Source: Piezodorus guildinii (lineage: Eukaryota > Arthropoda > Insecta > Hemiptera > Pentatomidae). Taken from it: a stretch of DNA of 64,000 nucleotides. A model generated the notes under the pieces. It had not been told where the DNA came from and did not search any database. It worked only from the letters and a program-made list of their open reading frames with translations. Shown here in pieces: positions 1-8,550 of the stretch. Position numbers and translations under genes: made by a program. The stretch is from positions 62,001 to 126,000 of the forward strand of contig JAJSOM010000007.1 of NCBI GenBank assembly GCA_023052935.1, written 5' to 3'. Every line of letters begins with the position of its first letter. Positions within the stretch are counted from its first letter, which is position 1.

Positions 1-323
1 CCCACGGTTCAGTTTATTGCTCCGGAAGACCCAAGTTAATCATATATTATATACTCTTTTTGCTGTGTCCAAGTTAGCCTCTGCCTTTTCTTTTCTCGGT
101 AATGTTATTGGTCAATCGATACGGATTTAATCTGTTAGTCTGTAATATATCAAATATCTGAATTATGGGTGTGTAAAACAACTTGGAGGATATCATCGGA
201 AGGGTCGATAATCATTGCCCACCACTTTTCTTTTTTGTATTATTTAGAAAAGGTATTTGTGGCATATTGTACGGGAAGCTAGTGGGTGAATTATTTAAGA
301 AAGTCTGTGTAATTATTTTTGGT
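1..323. other. Spacer downstream of H4 (unit 1, cut by window edge)
   Basis: AT-rich non-coding sequence lying 3' of H4 in the direction of transcription. It repeats almost exactly at the start of units 2, 3 and 4. The only element I can point to is AGAAAG at 298-303 (CTTTCT on the coding strand), 20 nt beyond the H4 stem-loop, which recurs after all five histone genes. Confidence 0.8.
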
Positions 324-339
324 GGCCCTGAAAAGGGCC
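324..339 (-). terminator. Histone 3' stem-loop of H4, unit 1
   Basis: The minus strand reads GGCCCTTTTCAGGGCC, a 6-bp stem with a 4-nt loop that matches the SLBP-binding stem-loop of replication-dependent histone mRNAs. It lies 46 nt after the H4 stop. CTTTCT follows at 298-303, where a U7-binding element would be expected. Confidence 0.97.
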
Positions 340-385
340 GTTGAAACTTTCCCCCGGTCACAAGGTACACACGACGATGTCGAAC

Positions 386-706
<321 letters not shown>

Positions 707-752
707 TCAGAGAACGATATTCGACTGCTCAGGTTCCATTTCCAACTCCGTG

Positions 753-760
753 TTTTTATA
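753..760 (-). promoter_or_regulatory. TATA box of H4, unit 1 (intact promoter)
   Basis: TATAAAAA on the minus strand, with CCAAT at 779-783 just upstream. The expected start lies about 30 bp downstream, near 728-733. That is inside 726-738, the bases used as insertion target in the unit 3 copy. Confidence 0.85.
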
Positions 761-783
761 GGTAGGTCTTTCTATCCGATTGG

Positions 784-1401
784 TCCACACACGGGCGTTT
801 GGTATGCGCTCTGGTGGACCGTCTGCGCGTCACTTCCCCTTTACTCCATGGTGGGGGACGGATGGGGGGGGGGAGGAGGGTAGAACGAATGTGTTTTATC
901 TTTACTTGCACACACTGGATAGGTCCTAAGTTCGTTTTACTTTATCTATCTATGAACTACTAGTTTCTTTTTATTCCTTTCAGAGTTATGTCTTCAGTAT
1001 TCATACTAAGCCGCCGTTTTTGTAAAAGTTTTTTTTTCCTTTTTTTTTTTTTTTTTTTTTTTTTTTTCCCTCTTCAATTGTCTATTTATTCTCTTTATTG
1101 ATCCTGAAACCCATCAGTCTTAAACTCAATCAATGATGAATTTTTACCATTTATTAACCGAGTTCATCTATCGTTAAATCGTCAATGCTTACAAACAACG
1201 TTTTCTTTTTACTTTCCCATTCTAATCATTATTTAGTCCAAACACACGCCTTTGACGTGCAAACCTTGATTTTCCATTCCTCACAACCTCTTATGCTTTA
1301 AATATCCTATCTTTAAATTTTGACGGATGAAATTACGTTATATATTTAAATGATGCTCTTTTTCCCATTTGACATTTTAGAAAGTTTCATACCCAATTTG
1401 T
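784..1401. other. H4-H2A spacer, unit 1
   Basis: Non-coding. It holds a G-run near 866-880 and a T-run at about 1029-1067, both of which vary in length between units. AGAAAG at 1379-1384 lies 17 nt 3' of the H2A stem-loop. I see no gene. Confidence 0.75.
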
Positions 1402-1417
1402 GGCCCTGAAAAGGGCC
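1402..1417 (-). terminator. Histone 3' stem-loop of H2A, unit 1
   Basis: Minus-strand GGCCCTTTTCAGGGCC, 40 nt after the H2A stop codon. The downstream CTTTCT is at 1379-1384. Confidence 0.97.
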
Positions 1418-1457
1418 GTTGAAAAGAGAAGATCGAGAGGCTTTCCGGCCATCAGGC

Positions 1458-1898
<441 letters not shown>

Positions 1899-1900
1899 TC

Positions 1901-1907
1901 ATTTATA
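1901..1907 (-). promoter_or_regulatory. TATA box of H2A, unit 1 (intact promoter)
   Basis: TATAAAT on the minus strand. The segment 1875-1888, hit by elements in units 3 and 4, lies +20 to +33 from its first T and so spans the predicted start site. Confidence 0.85.
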
Positions 1908-1939
1908 CCCGTTTGCCGCTCTGCGCGGGCCAATCACTT

Positions 1940-2467
1940 TTCGTGGCTGCCCCCCACTCCTCTAAACAGCCTGCTACCTACCGGATGATTCCATCACTTA
2001 AGTGTTCGGAATCCCTTTACATCGACCACCTTAAAAAAAAAAAAAAAAAAAATACAATTCATTGATATCATTTTTAGTCATAGTTATTATTTATTTATTG
2101 TATTAAGGGGATTAAATGGTTAGACGTCCATTCGCTTGAACTTCTTAACGGTACCTGCAGGAATGGGGAAAGTGTAGGTAGGACCGACTACTTGGAATAA
2201 ATTGTCCTCCACTCCTGTGAAATTAAGATAGGTAGCGATTGTTGGGGAGGGGGGGGGGGGAGGGGGGGGGACGAGAGAGAGAATTTTCATTGAAGTTCGT
2301 TAATTATAATACAGATAATCGAATAATGGTTGTATTCTGTCACCCTGTTAGGTAACTTGGGGCGTGGTTCTCGGATACGGTACATCCTCACGTCAACAAC
2401 CTCGTGGGCGAAGCTAAGGAGGGGAAGGTTACAATCGTATATACGGAGAGGAGGGAGTCTTTGCCGT

Positions 2468-2498
<31 letters not shown>

Positions 2499-2829
2499 GA
2501 AGAGAACTTTTAAACAAAAATGAAATTAGCCGGTTTGAATTGTTCTAAATTACTTTCTAACCTAATGGCGTACTTCCATTCTATTTGGATTTGAATAACG
2601 GGAGGTTATTGTTAGGCGCATGCGTACTAAATTGGTTTTGCAATACTGCAGCTGTTTAGCCGTTATTGATATCAAAGACTCGCCGACATTACTCGGCCAA
2701 TCTCGATCCGCTTATCTTATAAACTTGAAAAAGGTTATAATACGAACCATTGTGTTTTTCATCGTTTCCTCCATGGTCGTCTAATTCTACTTAGTGTCTC
2801 CATATAGAAAGATGTTAAATTTTTTTAGT
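1940..2829. other. H2A-H1 spacer, unit 1
   Basis: Contains A-runs near 2033-2051 and 2467-2494 and a G-run near 2240-2270, all of unit-specific length. Two short coding-like stretches lie on the minus strand (see 2120-2214). AGAAAG at 2806-2811 lies 18 nt 3' of the H1 stem-loop. I recognise no complete gene. Confidence 0.7.
2120..2214 (-). other. Coding-like segment of unknown origin in the spacer
   Basis: The minus strand has an open stretch ending FPIPAGTVKKFKRMDV and a TAA stop at 2120-2122. It is preceded by a splice-acceptor-like pyrimidine tract and CAG ending at 2215, and followed by AATAAA-like sequence. A second open stretch at about 2345-2410 encodes HEVVDVRMYRIREPRPK-like sequence. 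Together they resemble a fragment of a captured gene, but the obvious splice phases do not match and I do not recognise the protein. It recurs in every unit (from about 19322, 42062 and 63392). Confidence 0.25.
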
Positions 2830-2845
2830 GGCTCTGAAAAGAGCC
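2830..2845 (-). terminator. Histone 3' stem-loop of H1, unit 1
   Basis: Minus-strand GGCTCTTTTCAGAGCC, a paired variant of the core-histone stem (GGCTCT/AGAGCC). CTTTCT follows at 2806-2811. Confidence 0.96.
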
Positions 2846-2892
2846 GTTTAAAATCACCACTCCTTGAGGAGGCAGCGGTTGGGGAAAACGAC

Positions 2893-3513
2893 CTACTTCT
2901 TCTTCGGTGAAGCCTTCTTGGCCGCTGGCTTCTTGGCGGGTGCCTTCTTTGCCGGAGCCTTCTTCGCCTTGGGTGTCGAAGCGGGTTTCGCTTTGGCTAC
3001 CTTGGGCTTGGGGGTCTTGGCGGCGGTTGGAGGCTTCTTCGTCTTCTTAGCCTTAGGCGCTGCGGCGGCCTTCTTCGCTGCCGCAGGTTTTGCCTTAGTT
3101 GCCTTGGACTTGCTAGCGACGGACGGTTTGGCGGGAGCCTTCTTTGTAGCGGCTACCTTCTTGCTCTCACCTCCTGCACCGGCGAGTTTGAAAGAGCCAG
3201 ATGCGCCCTTGCCTTTGGTCTGGACAAGCGAGCCGGAAGCAACGGCGGAGACGAGGTACTTCTTGATGAAGTGAGACTTCTTCTCCGCATCGATCTTGTA
3301 CGTCGAGCTGATGTATTTCTTGATCGCCTGGGTAGATGATCCACCCCTCTCCTTGAGAGACTTGATCGCAGCTGTTACCATTTGAGATACAGGTGGATGA
3401 GAAGGCGCGGTCTTGGGCTTCTTGGCACCACTTGCCGCGGCGGCCTTACCCTTCTTCGCTTTGGGCGTCGCCGGTGTAGTTGGCGCAGCGGCTTCAGTTG
3501 TAGTTTCAGTCAT
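2893..3513 (-). CDS. H1: Linker histone H1 (unit 1)
   Basis: Linker histone that binds the nucleosome dyad and linker DNA. It has 206 residues starting [20 protein letters not shown]; an earlier in-frame codon is GTG and is not used. The winged-helix globular domain spans about residues 41-114 ([20 protein letters not shown] to GSFKLAG). A long K/A/P-rich tail with [12 protein letters not shown] repeats follows. Its leader is cut 34 bp upstream of the ATG by E1, followed by E2, so the native promoter lies beyond 12656, about 9.1 kb away. The ORF is intact and identical to the copies in units 2 and 3. Confidence 0.97.
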   Translation of the reverse strand: MTETTTEAAAPTTPATPKAKKGKAAAASGAKKPKTAPSHPPVSQMVTAAIKSLKERGGSSTQAIKKYISSTYKIDAEKKSHFIKKYLVSAVASGSLVQTKGKGASGSFKLAGAGGESKKVAATKKAPAKPSVASKSKATKAKPAAAKKAAAAPKAKKTKKPPTAAKTPKPKVAKAKPASTPKAKKAPAKKAPAKKPAAKKASPKKK

Positions 3514-3989
3514 TTTCACTAGGTTCGCTAGTGTACCTTGGTAATTTTTTTTTTTTTTTCAGATCCCTCAAACAAAAGAAAAAATAACATTAGTAAGGAA
3601 ATATCATATAATAAATACTGATAAATTATTTGTAAACATACCTTTTTCTACCTGTCTGGTACTTGAAGGGTGATTGATTCTTATATAAATGATTGAGATC
3701 TATACTACCTGTATATTGATGACTCTTATTTGGAGGTGAGGGGCCTCCGCTTATTGTGCGTTATTAAACGAATAAAACTAACTTAAACAAAATTAATGAT
3801 AAATTATAAACATAACCATAAAGAAATATAACAAAACTGAAGTATAAACATAAAACATAAACATGAAATAAAACATAACCATAAGATAGTGAAATAGGAT
3901 AGGGTGTAGCTGTGGGTGGGGTGGGGGGTGGGAGAAGAGTGGGAAGAGGGAGTAGGATAATGGAGTAGGATGGGTGTTTAGGAAGGTTG

Positions 3990-6647
3990 CTAGGCAACGG
4001 AATGATCTATAATATATTTAGGATTTACTGGTCCCTTACGCCCCTGCCACCTCTGAGGGAGCTTGGAGGGGGTAATGGATCGGAACAGTGGATTGAATGA
4101 GGCAGGGAGATTGTCGTAGAACTTTATGTGTCTCCTTGAAATGTGTTGTTGAACAGTTTCAATGTTTAATGTCTCATGAATGAGGTCCATGTTTTTTCTC
4201 TCTAGTGTAGTTCGTTTTGTGATTTTTTGGAGTATGTTGTTTTGACATGATTGAAGGGACTTCAGGGTTGTTGGATAGAGGTAGTGTAGTAGGGGCGCTC
4301 CGTGAAGAAGCGATGGTCTAAGGATGGATTTGTAGATTAGGATTTTGAGTCGTAGTGACAACCCTGGTGAGTATATTAAGTGGTTTAGTTGTGTAGCTGT
4401 GGCGCGTACAATGTTTATTCTGTTTTTGATGTGTGCTGTGAATGATAAGTGTGATTCCAGTTTTAGTCCTAGGTATGTGAGGTGTTTTTTAGTTTGTATT
4501 ACTTTACCGTTGAGTTTGGGTTGTTTCTTGAGTGTTTTCATGTAAGAAAAAGTTATGGCGTCAGTTTTATCGGTGTTTATGTGAATGTTGATGTCCTTAA
4601 GTTGGTTTGTGATTTGTTGGGCTGCTTTTTGGACCTTGCGCATTGCTTCATCCGCATTCATACTCGCTGCGTATATGGCGATGTCGTCTGCATATGCGGC
4701 AACTTGTACGTTTTCGTATTTTTGCCCTACTATTTGGGCTGTATAAATGTTAAAAAGGACAGGCGCAAGGACCGAACCCTGGGGGACGCCGCATGTAACG
4801 TTGCGTTTTTCTGATAATTCAGTTTTGACCCGGACAGAAAATGTCCGCCCACTGATATAGGACCCAATAATGTCGACCAATTGGTCCGGGAATTGGTGAA
4901 GCCGGAGTTTATTGATGAGGATGGAGTGCGACACAGAGTCAAATGCCTGTGTGCAGTCAAGAGAGATCATGGCTGTAGCATGATTTTTGTTGAGGTTATA
5001 GGCTGTATCGTGCTGTAGCTTTACTACATGGTGATAACAGCTAACTCCGCGTGTGAAACCAGTCTGTTCTGGCGGTATGACGTCGTGTGAGTCGCAGTGT
5101 TTGCGGACGTGTATGAGGAGGAGTTTCTCATAAATTTTTGAGATGTGATTGAGAAGGCTAATAGGTCGGTATTCTTCCGGGACCGCTCCTCGTTTTTTGG
5201 GTTTTAGGAGTGGAACGATTATAGCATGTTTCCACTCTTTAGGGAAGTATCTAAGGCGTGAGCATGAGTTGTATATGTTTAGTAGAAACATGTGAGTCTT
5301 TCTGGGTAGTTGTTTGAGTAGTACGTATGGTATATTGTCTAGTCCAGATGACTTGTTTCCTTTTGTGTTTCTCAGTGTTGCAGTCAGTTGCTTATATGTT
5401 GAGTGAATGAAGTTTTGTGTGGTCCTCATGACGTGGGTGTGTTTGTAGGTTTGGTCAGTGCGTGCTTTGTCTCGGTCGACATAGTATTGTGCTAGTATAG
5501 ACGCCTGATCTGCAGGAGTGAGAATCTCACCGTCTTGGGTTATTTTCACCGATTTTGATTTGGTGTTATGGCTTCTGACCAACTTCCAGAAGTTTTTGGG
5601 GTCATGATGTGTACGGCGTAATTGTTCGTGCCATAATGATGTTTTCCACTGCGACATGAGTGATGTGATTTGTTTTGTGATACTGTTTATTATTGGTCGG
5701 TATGTAGGGTCTTTGGTCCTGTACCAACAGTTCTTGATGTTGTTCCGTTGTTTTATGAGCTGTGTGATGTGTTTCGGTGGACTTTTGAGGTGTAAGGGTG
5801 TTGGGCTGAAAGTAGGTATAGCTGTGTTTGCTGCGTCTTTGATGATGTTCTGTAGTTGTATGATGGCCTCGTCTATGTCTTTTGTGTTGTTTAGTGTTTT
5901 TATGGTAGGTGTGTTGTTGTAAACAGTATGTTTGTACAGTTTCCAGTCTGCCTTATGGAAATTATATTTGTAGTCTGTTTGTTGTCTTTTTGTTCTGTCT
6001 TGTCCCATTTTGTAGAGTACTGGTATATGGTCGTTGTCACTAAAATCGATGGTAGTGCAGTCCGTGAATCTGTGTGCCTGTTGTGTGAGGAGTAAGTCTA
6101 GTGTAGATGTGTATGCTGGGTTTGAGTGTTGCCTGTATGTATATGCATTAGGATGTATGATTGTGTATTTTGTTGTTGTGAGGTGTGTTCCTAATGCATT
6201 GGGTCTGGAGCAGTTCCAAGTGTGATGTCTTGCGTTTAAGTCACCTATTATGATGTGTTGTCTGTCCGTTTCAATGTCTTTTAGGAAAGTTTTGAGTGGT
6301 TCGGGTGAGGCTGTAGGGCTCCTGTATACACATGTGATTTTGTAAGTGTATTTCAGTTTAACTTGTATGGTGATTGCAGTGTGTTTGTCGTCACTGAGTG
6401 TGTTGTTGTCTATAATCCTAGAGGGGATGTCATTACGTACCAGTAGGGCAACGCCGCCTTGTTGGGTTGTTGTAGAGTCATGTCTGTATATGTGATATCC
6501 CCGGAAATGTACTTGTTTCCGTCTGTTCAGTTTTGTGTCTGTGAGTGCCATTACGGATGGCCTATGAGAGGCCAGGAGTGTTTCAAGTTCTAGCTTACGA
6601 GACATAAGCCCTGTTATGTTATAGTTAATGATGGAATGTTTATCCAT
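3990..6647 (-). CDS. E1 ORF2: APE endonuclease and reverse transcriptase
   Basis: Protein of 885 residues for target nicking and target-primed reverse transcription. The N-terminal endonuclease has NYNITGL at the start, ALTDTKL near residue 35, GDLNARH near 136 and SDNDHIPV near 205. The metal-ligand Glu of the usual ET motif is Asp here. The reverse transcriptase has EEYRPISLL, SLDCTQAFDSVSH, GVPQGSVLAP and AAYADDIAIYA (YADD near residue 651). The C-terminal region has HISRRHIKFYDN. No RNase H domain is seen. The ATG overlaps the ORF1 stop by 8 nt in another frame, suggesting coupled re-initiation. Jockey-like; R1-like is the alternative. Confidence 0.95.
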   Translation of the reverse strand: MDKHSIINYNITGLMSRKLELETLLASHRPSVMALTDTKLNRRKQVHFRGYHIYRHDSTTTQQGGVALLVRNDIPSRIIDNNTLSDDKHTAITIQVKLKYTYKITCVYRSPTASPEPLKTFLKDIETDRQHIIIGDLNARHHTWNCSRPNALGTHLTTTKYTIIHPNAYTYRQHSNPAYTSTLDLLLTQQAHRFTDCTTIDFSDNDHIPVLYKMGQDRTKRQQTDYKYNFHKADWKLYKHTVYNNTPTIKTLNNTKDIDEAIIQLQNIIKDAANTAIPTFSPTPLHLKSPPKHITQLIKQRNNIKNCWYRTKDPTYRPIINSITKQITSLMSQWKTSLWHEQLRRTHHDPKNFWKLVRSHNTKSKSVKITQDGEILTPADQASILAQYYVDRDKARTDQTYKHTHVMRTTQNFIHSTYKQLTATLRNTKGNKSSGLDNIPYVLLKQLPRKTHMFLLNIYNSCSRLRYFPKEWKHAIIVPLLKPKKRGAVPEEYRPISLLNHISKIYEKLLLIHVRKHCDSHDVIPPEQTGFTRGVSCYHHVVKLQHDTAYNLNKNHATAMISLDCTQAFDSVSHSILINKLRLHQFPDQLVDIIGSYISGRTFSVRVKTELSEKRNVTCGVPQGSVLAPVLFNIYTAQIVGQKYENVQVAAYADDIAIYAASMNADEAMRKVQKAAQQITNQLKDINIHINTDKTDAITFSYMKTLKKQPKLNGKVIQTKKHLTYLGLKLESHLSFTAHIKNRINIVRATATQLNHLIYSPGLSLRLKILIYKSILRPSLLHGAPLLHYLYPTTLKSLQSCQNNILQKITKRTTLERKNMDLIHETLNIETVQQHISRRHIKFYDNLPASFNPLFRSITPSKLPQRWQGRKGPVNPKYIIDHSVA

Positions 6648-7935
6648 GGTTTTGGTTTATCATGACAGTTAGGTTTGTCATGATCATCTGGCACATGTTG
6701 GTCAGTGTGTTTTGTACCCAGTTTATTATATTGTTGACCCAGGGAGGCTGGGTTTCTTGTGTGTTGGTTTGTGGTGTTGTGAGTTGAGGCATAAATGTCC
6801 CTCCCATTAGGGGCGGTGGCATGAAATTTTGTCCAGTTGTGGTGGGTGGGATGAAAGTTTGTCCAGTTTGTCCATTTGGGGGAGGTGGAGTGGGATTTGA
6901 CATGTTTTTGGGTAGGGGCACGTGTGTGACTCCCGCGTAAGAATTGGGGTCTGAGGTGGTGTGAGGAGCCTGATTTTTTGGTTCCTGGTTGTTAGGCCCT
7001 TTGATGACCCTGGTTTGATTTTTGGACTTGATTAGTTCAAGCCTTTTAGGGCAATTACGGTATGAGGCCACATGAGGGCCACCGCAATTCGCACAGGTGG
7101 GTGGGGATGTGCGTGGGCACTCTTTGATTAGGTGGTTTTCTCCGCACCTGACGCATGTCAGTATGCTACCACAGTAATTTTTTGTATGCCCAAACTTTTG
7201 GCAATTATAGCATTGTTTGGGTCCATTTGGGGCTCTCATGGTTTCTACCTTATAAACCATGTAGTCTATCGGGCCTATTTTTTTGAAATCCTCGATAGTT
7301 GTGGTGTTTTCAGTCGTGACAATGAGGTGAGATGTGCACCTCTTCTTTCCGTCAGGGTCTGTTTTTGTCATTCTCCAGATTGTTTTAAAGCCAGGTAGTC
7401 TGGCCTGGAGTGTGTCTTTGATGTTATCAATGGGGTGATCTAAGTCGAACCCCTTTACTATGAATTTCTTTAAAGGTTTGGTGTCCCGTGGTGCATATGT
7501 GTGATAGTCCACGGTTGGGCATGAATTTAATATTAGGATAGTTTTGTTGTGATCGTCTTTATTATTTAAGAATACTTTTGTTTCGGTCTTATTAGACCTT
7601 ATATAAAATGAGGTTATATTTTCCTCTACTAAGGCATTTTTTAATATAACTGCCGACATTGGTGGTCTTATCACAATGGGTGGCATTTTTTTGTTATTGG
7701 TAGTGTTGTTTGTAGTGTGGGTATTGTCATTGTTTTGTTCAGTTGGTGCCGTACTAAGTGGTGCGTACGTGTTTTGTGTTTGTATAGGTGTAAAATTTTC
7801 TGTGGTCGGTCTCGGTACATGTCTCAGTGGTCTTTTAATAATCGTCGTGAAACCCTCACTGTCTGTTTGGGTTAATGTACGTTTGAGTCTTTGTTTGTTT
7901 GTTTGGTTAGTTGGGACGTCCATGGCTTCAGTCAT
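6640..7935 (-). CDS. E1 ORF1: nucleic-acid-binding Gag-like protein
   Basis: Protein of 431 residues expected to coat element RNA. Residues 1-85 are low-complexity and rich in T, N and P. The middle contains FIVKGFDLDHPI, matching the PRE_C2HC-type region of Jockey-clade ORF1 proteins. Three zinc knuckles follow at about 240-295: CYNCQKFGHTKNYC, CVRCGENHLIKEC and CANCGGPHVASYRNC. The tail is P/Q/T-rich. The ORF is intact. Confidence 0.93.
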   Translation of the reverse strand: MTEAMDVPTNQTNKQRLKRTLTQTDSEGFTTIIKRPLRHVPRPTTENFTPIQTQNTYAPLSTAPTEQNNDNTHTTNNTTNNKKMPPIVIRPPMSAVILKNALVEENITSFYIRSNKTETKVFLNNKDDHNKTILILNSCPTVDYHTYAPRDTKPLKKFIVKGFDLDHPIDNIKDTLQARLPGFKTIWRMTKTDPDGKKRCTSHLIVTTENTTTIEDFKKIGPIDYMVYKVETMRAPNGPKQCYNCQKFGHTKNYCGSILTCVRCGENHLIKECPRTSPPTCANCGGPHVASYRNCPKRLELIKSKNQTRVIKGPNNQEPKNQAPHTTSDPNSYAGVTHVPLPKNMSNPTPPPPNGQTGQTFIPPTTTGQNFMPPPLMGGTFMPQLTTPQTNTQETQPPWVNNIINWVQNTLTNMCQMIMTNLTVMINQNHG

Positions 7936-8196
7936 TTTTTATGATAAAAATATTGTTTAAAATAAATAAACACAAGTGTTACGACCAGTAAACTGGTAAT
8001 AACTAAATAAAAAAGTTTGTACTCACGTGGCCTTCACATCCTCCACACACGCGATCACAAAATTTAAAAATAAACAATAACGGAAAAAGCCGTTAGAGAG
8101 ATGAGAAAAACCGTTAGCGGCACCACGTGGTCTTGGCGTCAGTAGCTCGTCTCTGGTTGGCTGCTCTCATAGAACTGCTCACACCTCTTGGTAATT

Positions 8197-8271
<75 letters not shown>

Positions 8272-8550
8272 CTCACCCTCCATCCGTTTATTTACATAAA
8301 ACAACAATATAAACTTACATCTACCATGCATATACTTACAGACTAAAACTAGACTAATATATACACACTACAGCTAAGTCCTTGTATTGCCCAAAGGCAT
8401 TTTAAGGTTCTTTTATTTTTTACAAAATAAATATTACAATATGCGCGGTATGCGCTTGAGGTGGTAGGTGGCTTTGTGCCTTTATTATTTAAATAAAATG
8501 GGGAGGGACCATTTTGTTGGTGGTTGAGGAAAGGAAAGGAAATTTTCGGG

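Larger units (their letters stand above)
3548..8186 (-). mobile_element. E1: full-length non-LTR retrotransposon, family 1, at the H1 site
   Basis: Element of 4.64 kb, sense on the minus strand. The 3' end is a short A tail (T-run 3548-3559) and both ORFs are intact. The TSD CTTGGTAATTT is at 3537-3547 and 8187-8197. The empty site is seen upstream of H1 in unit 3 (43470-43490). The 3'UTR is about 430 bp and includes a GGAGG/CCTCC hairpin near 3733. The 5'UTR is about 250 nt with AACGG repeats. Its 5' flank is not the H1 promoter but the 3' tail of E2, so the two elements sit head to tail. Confidence 0.95.
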
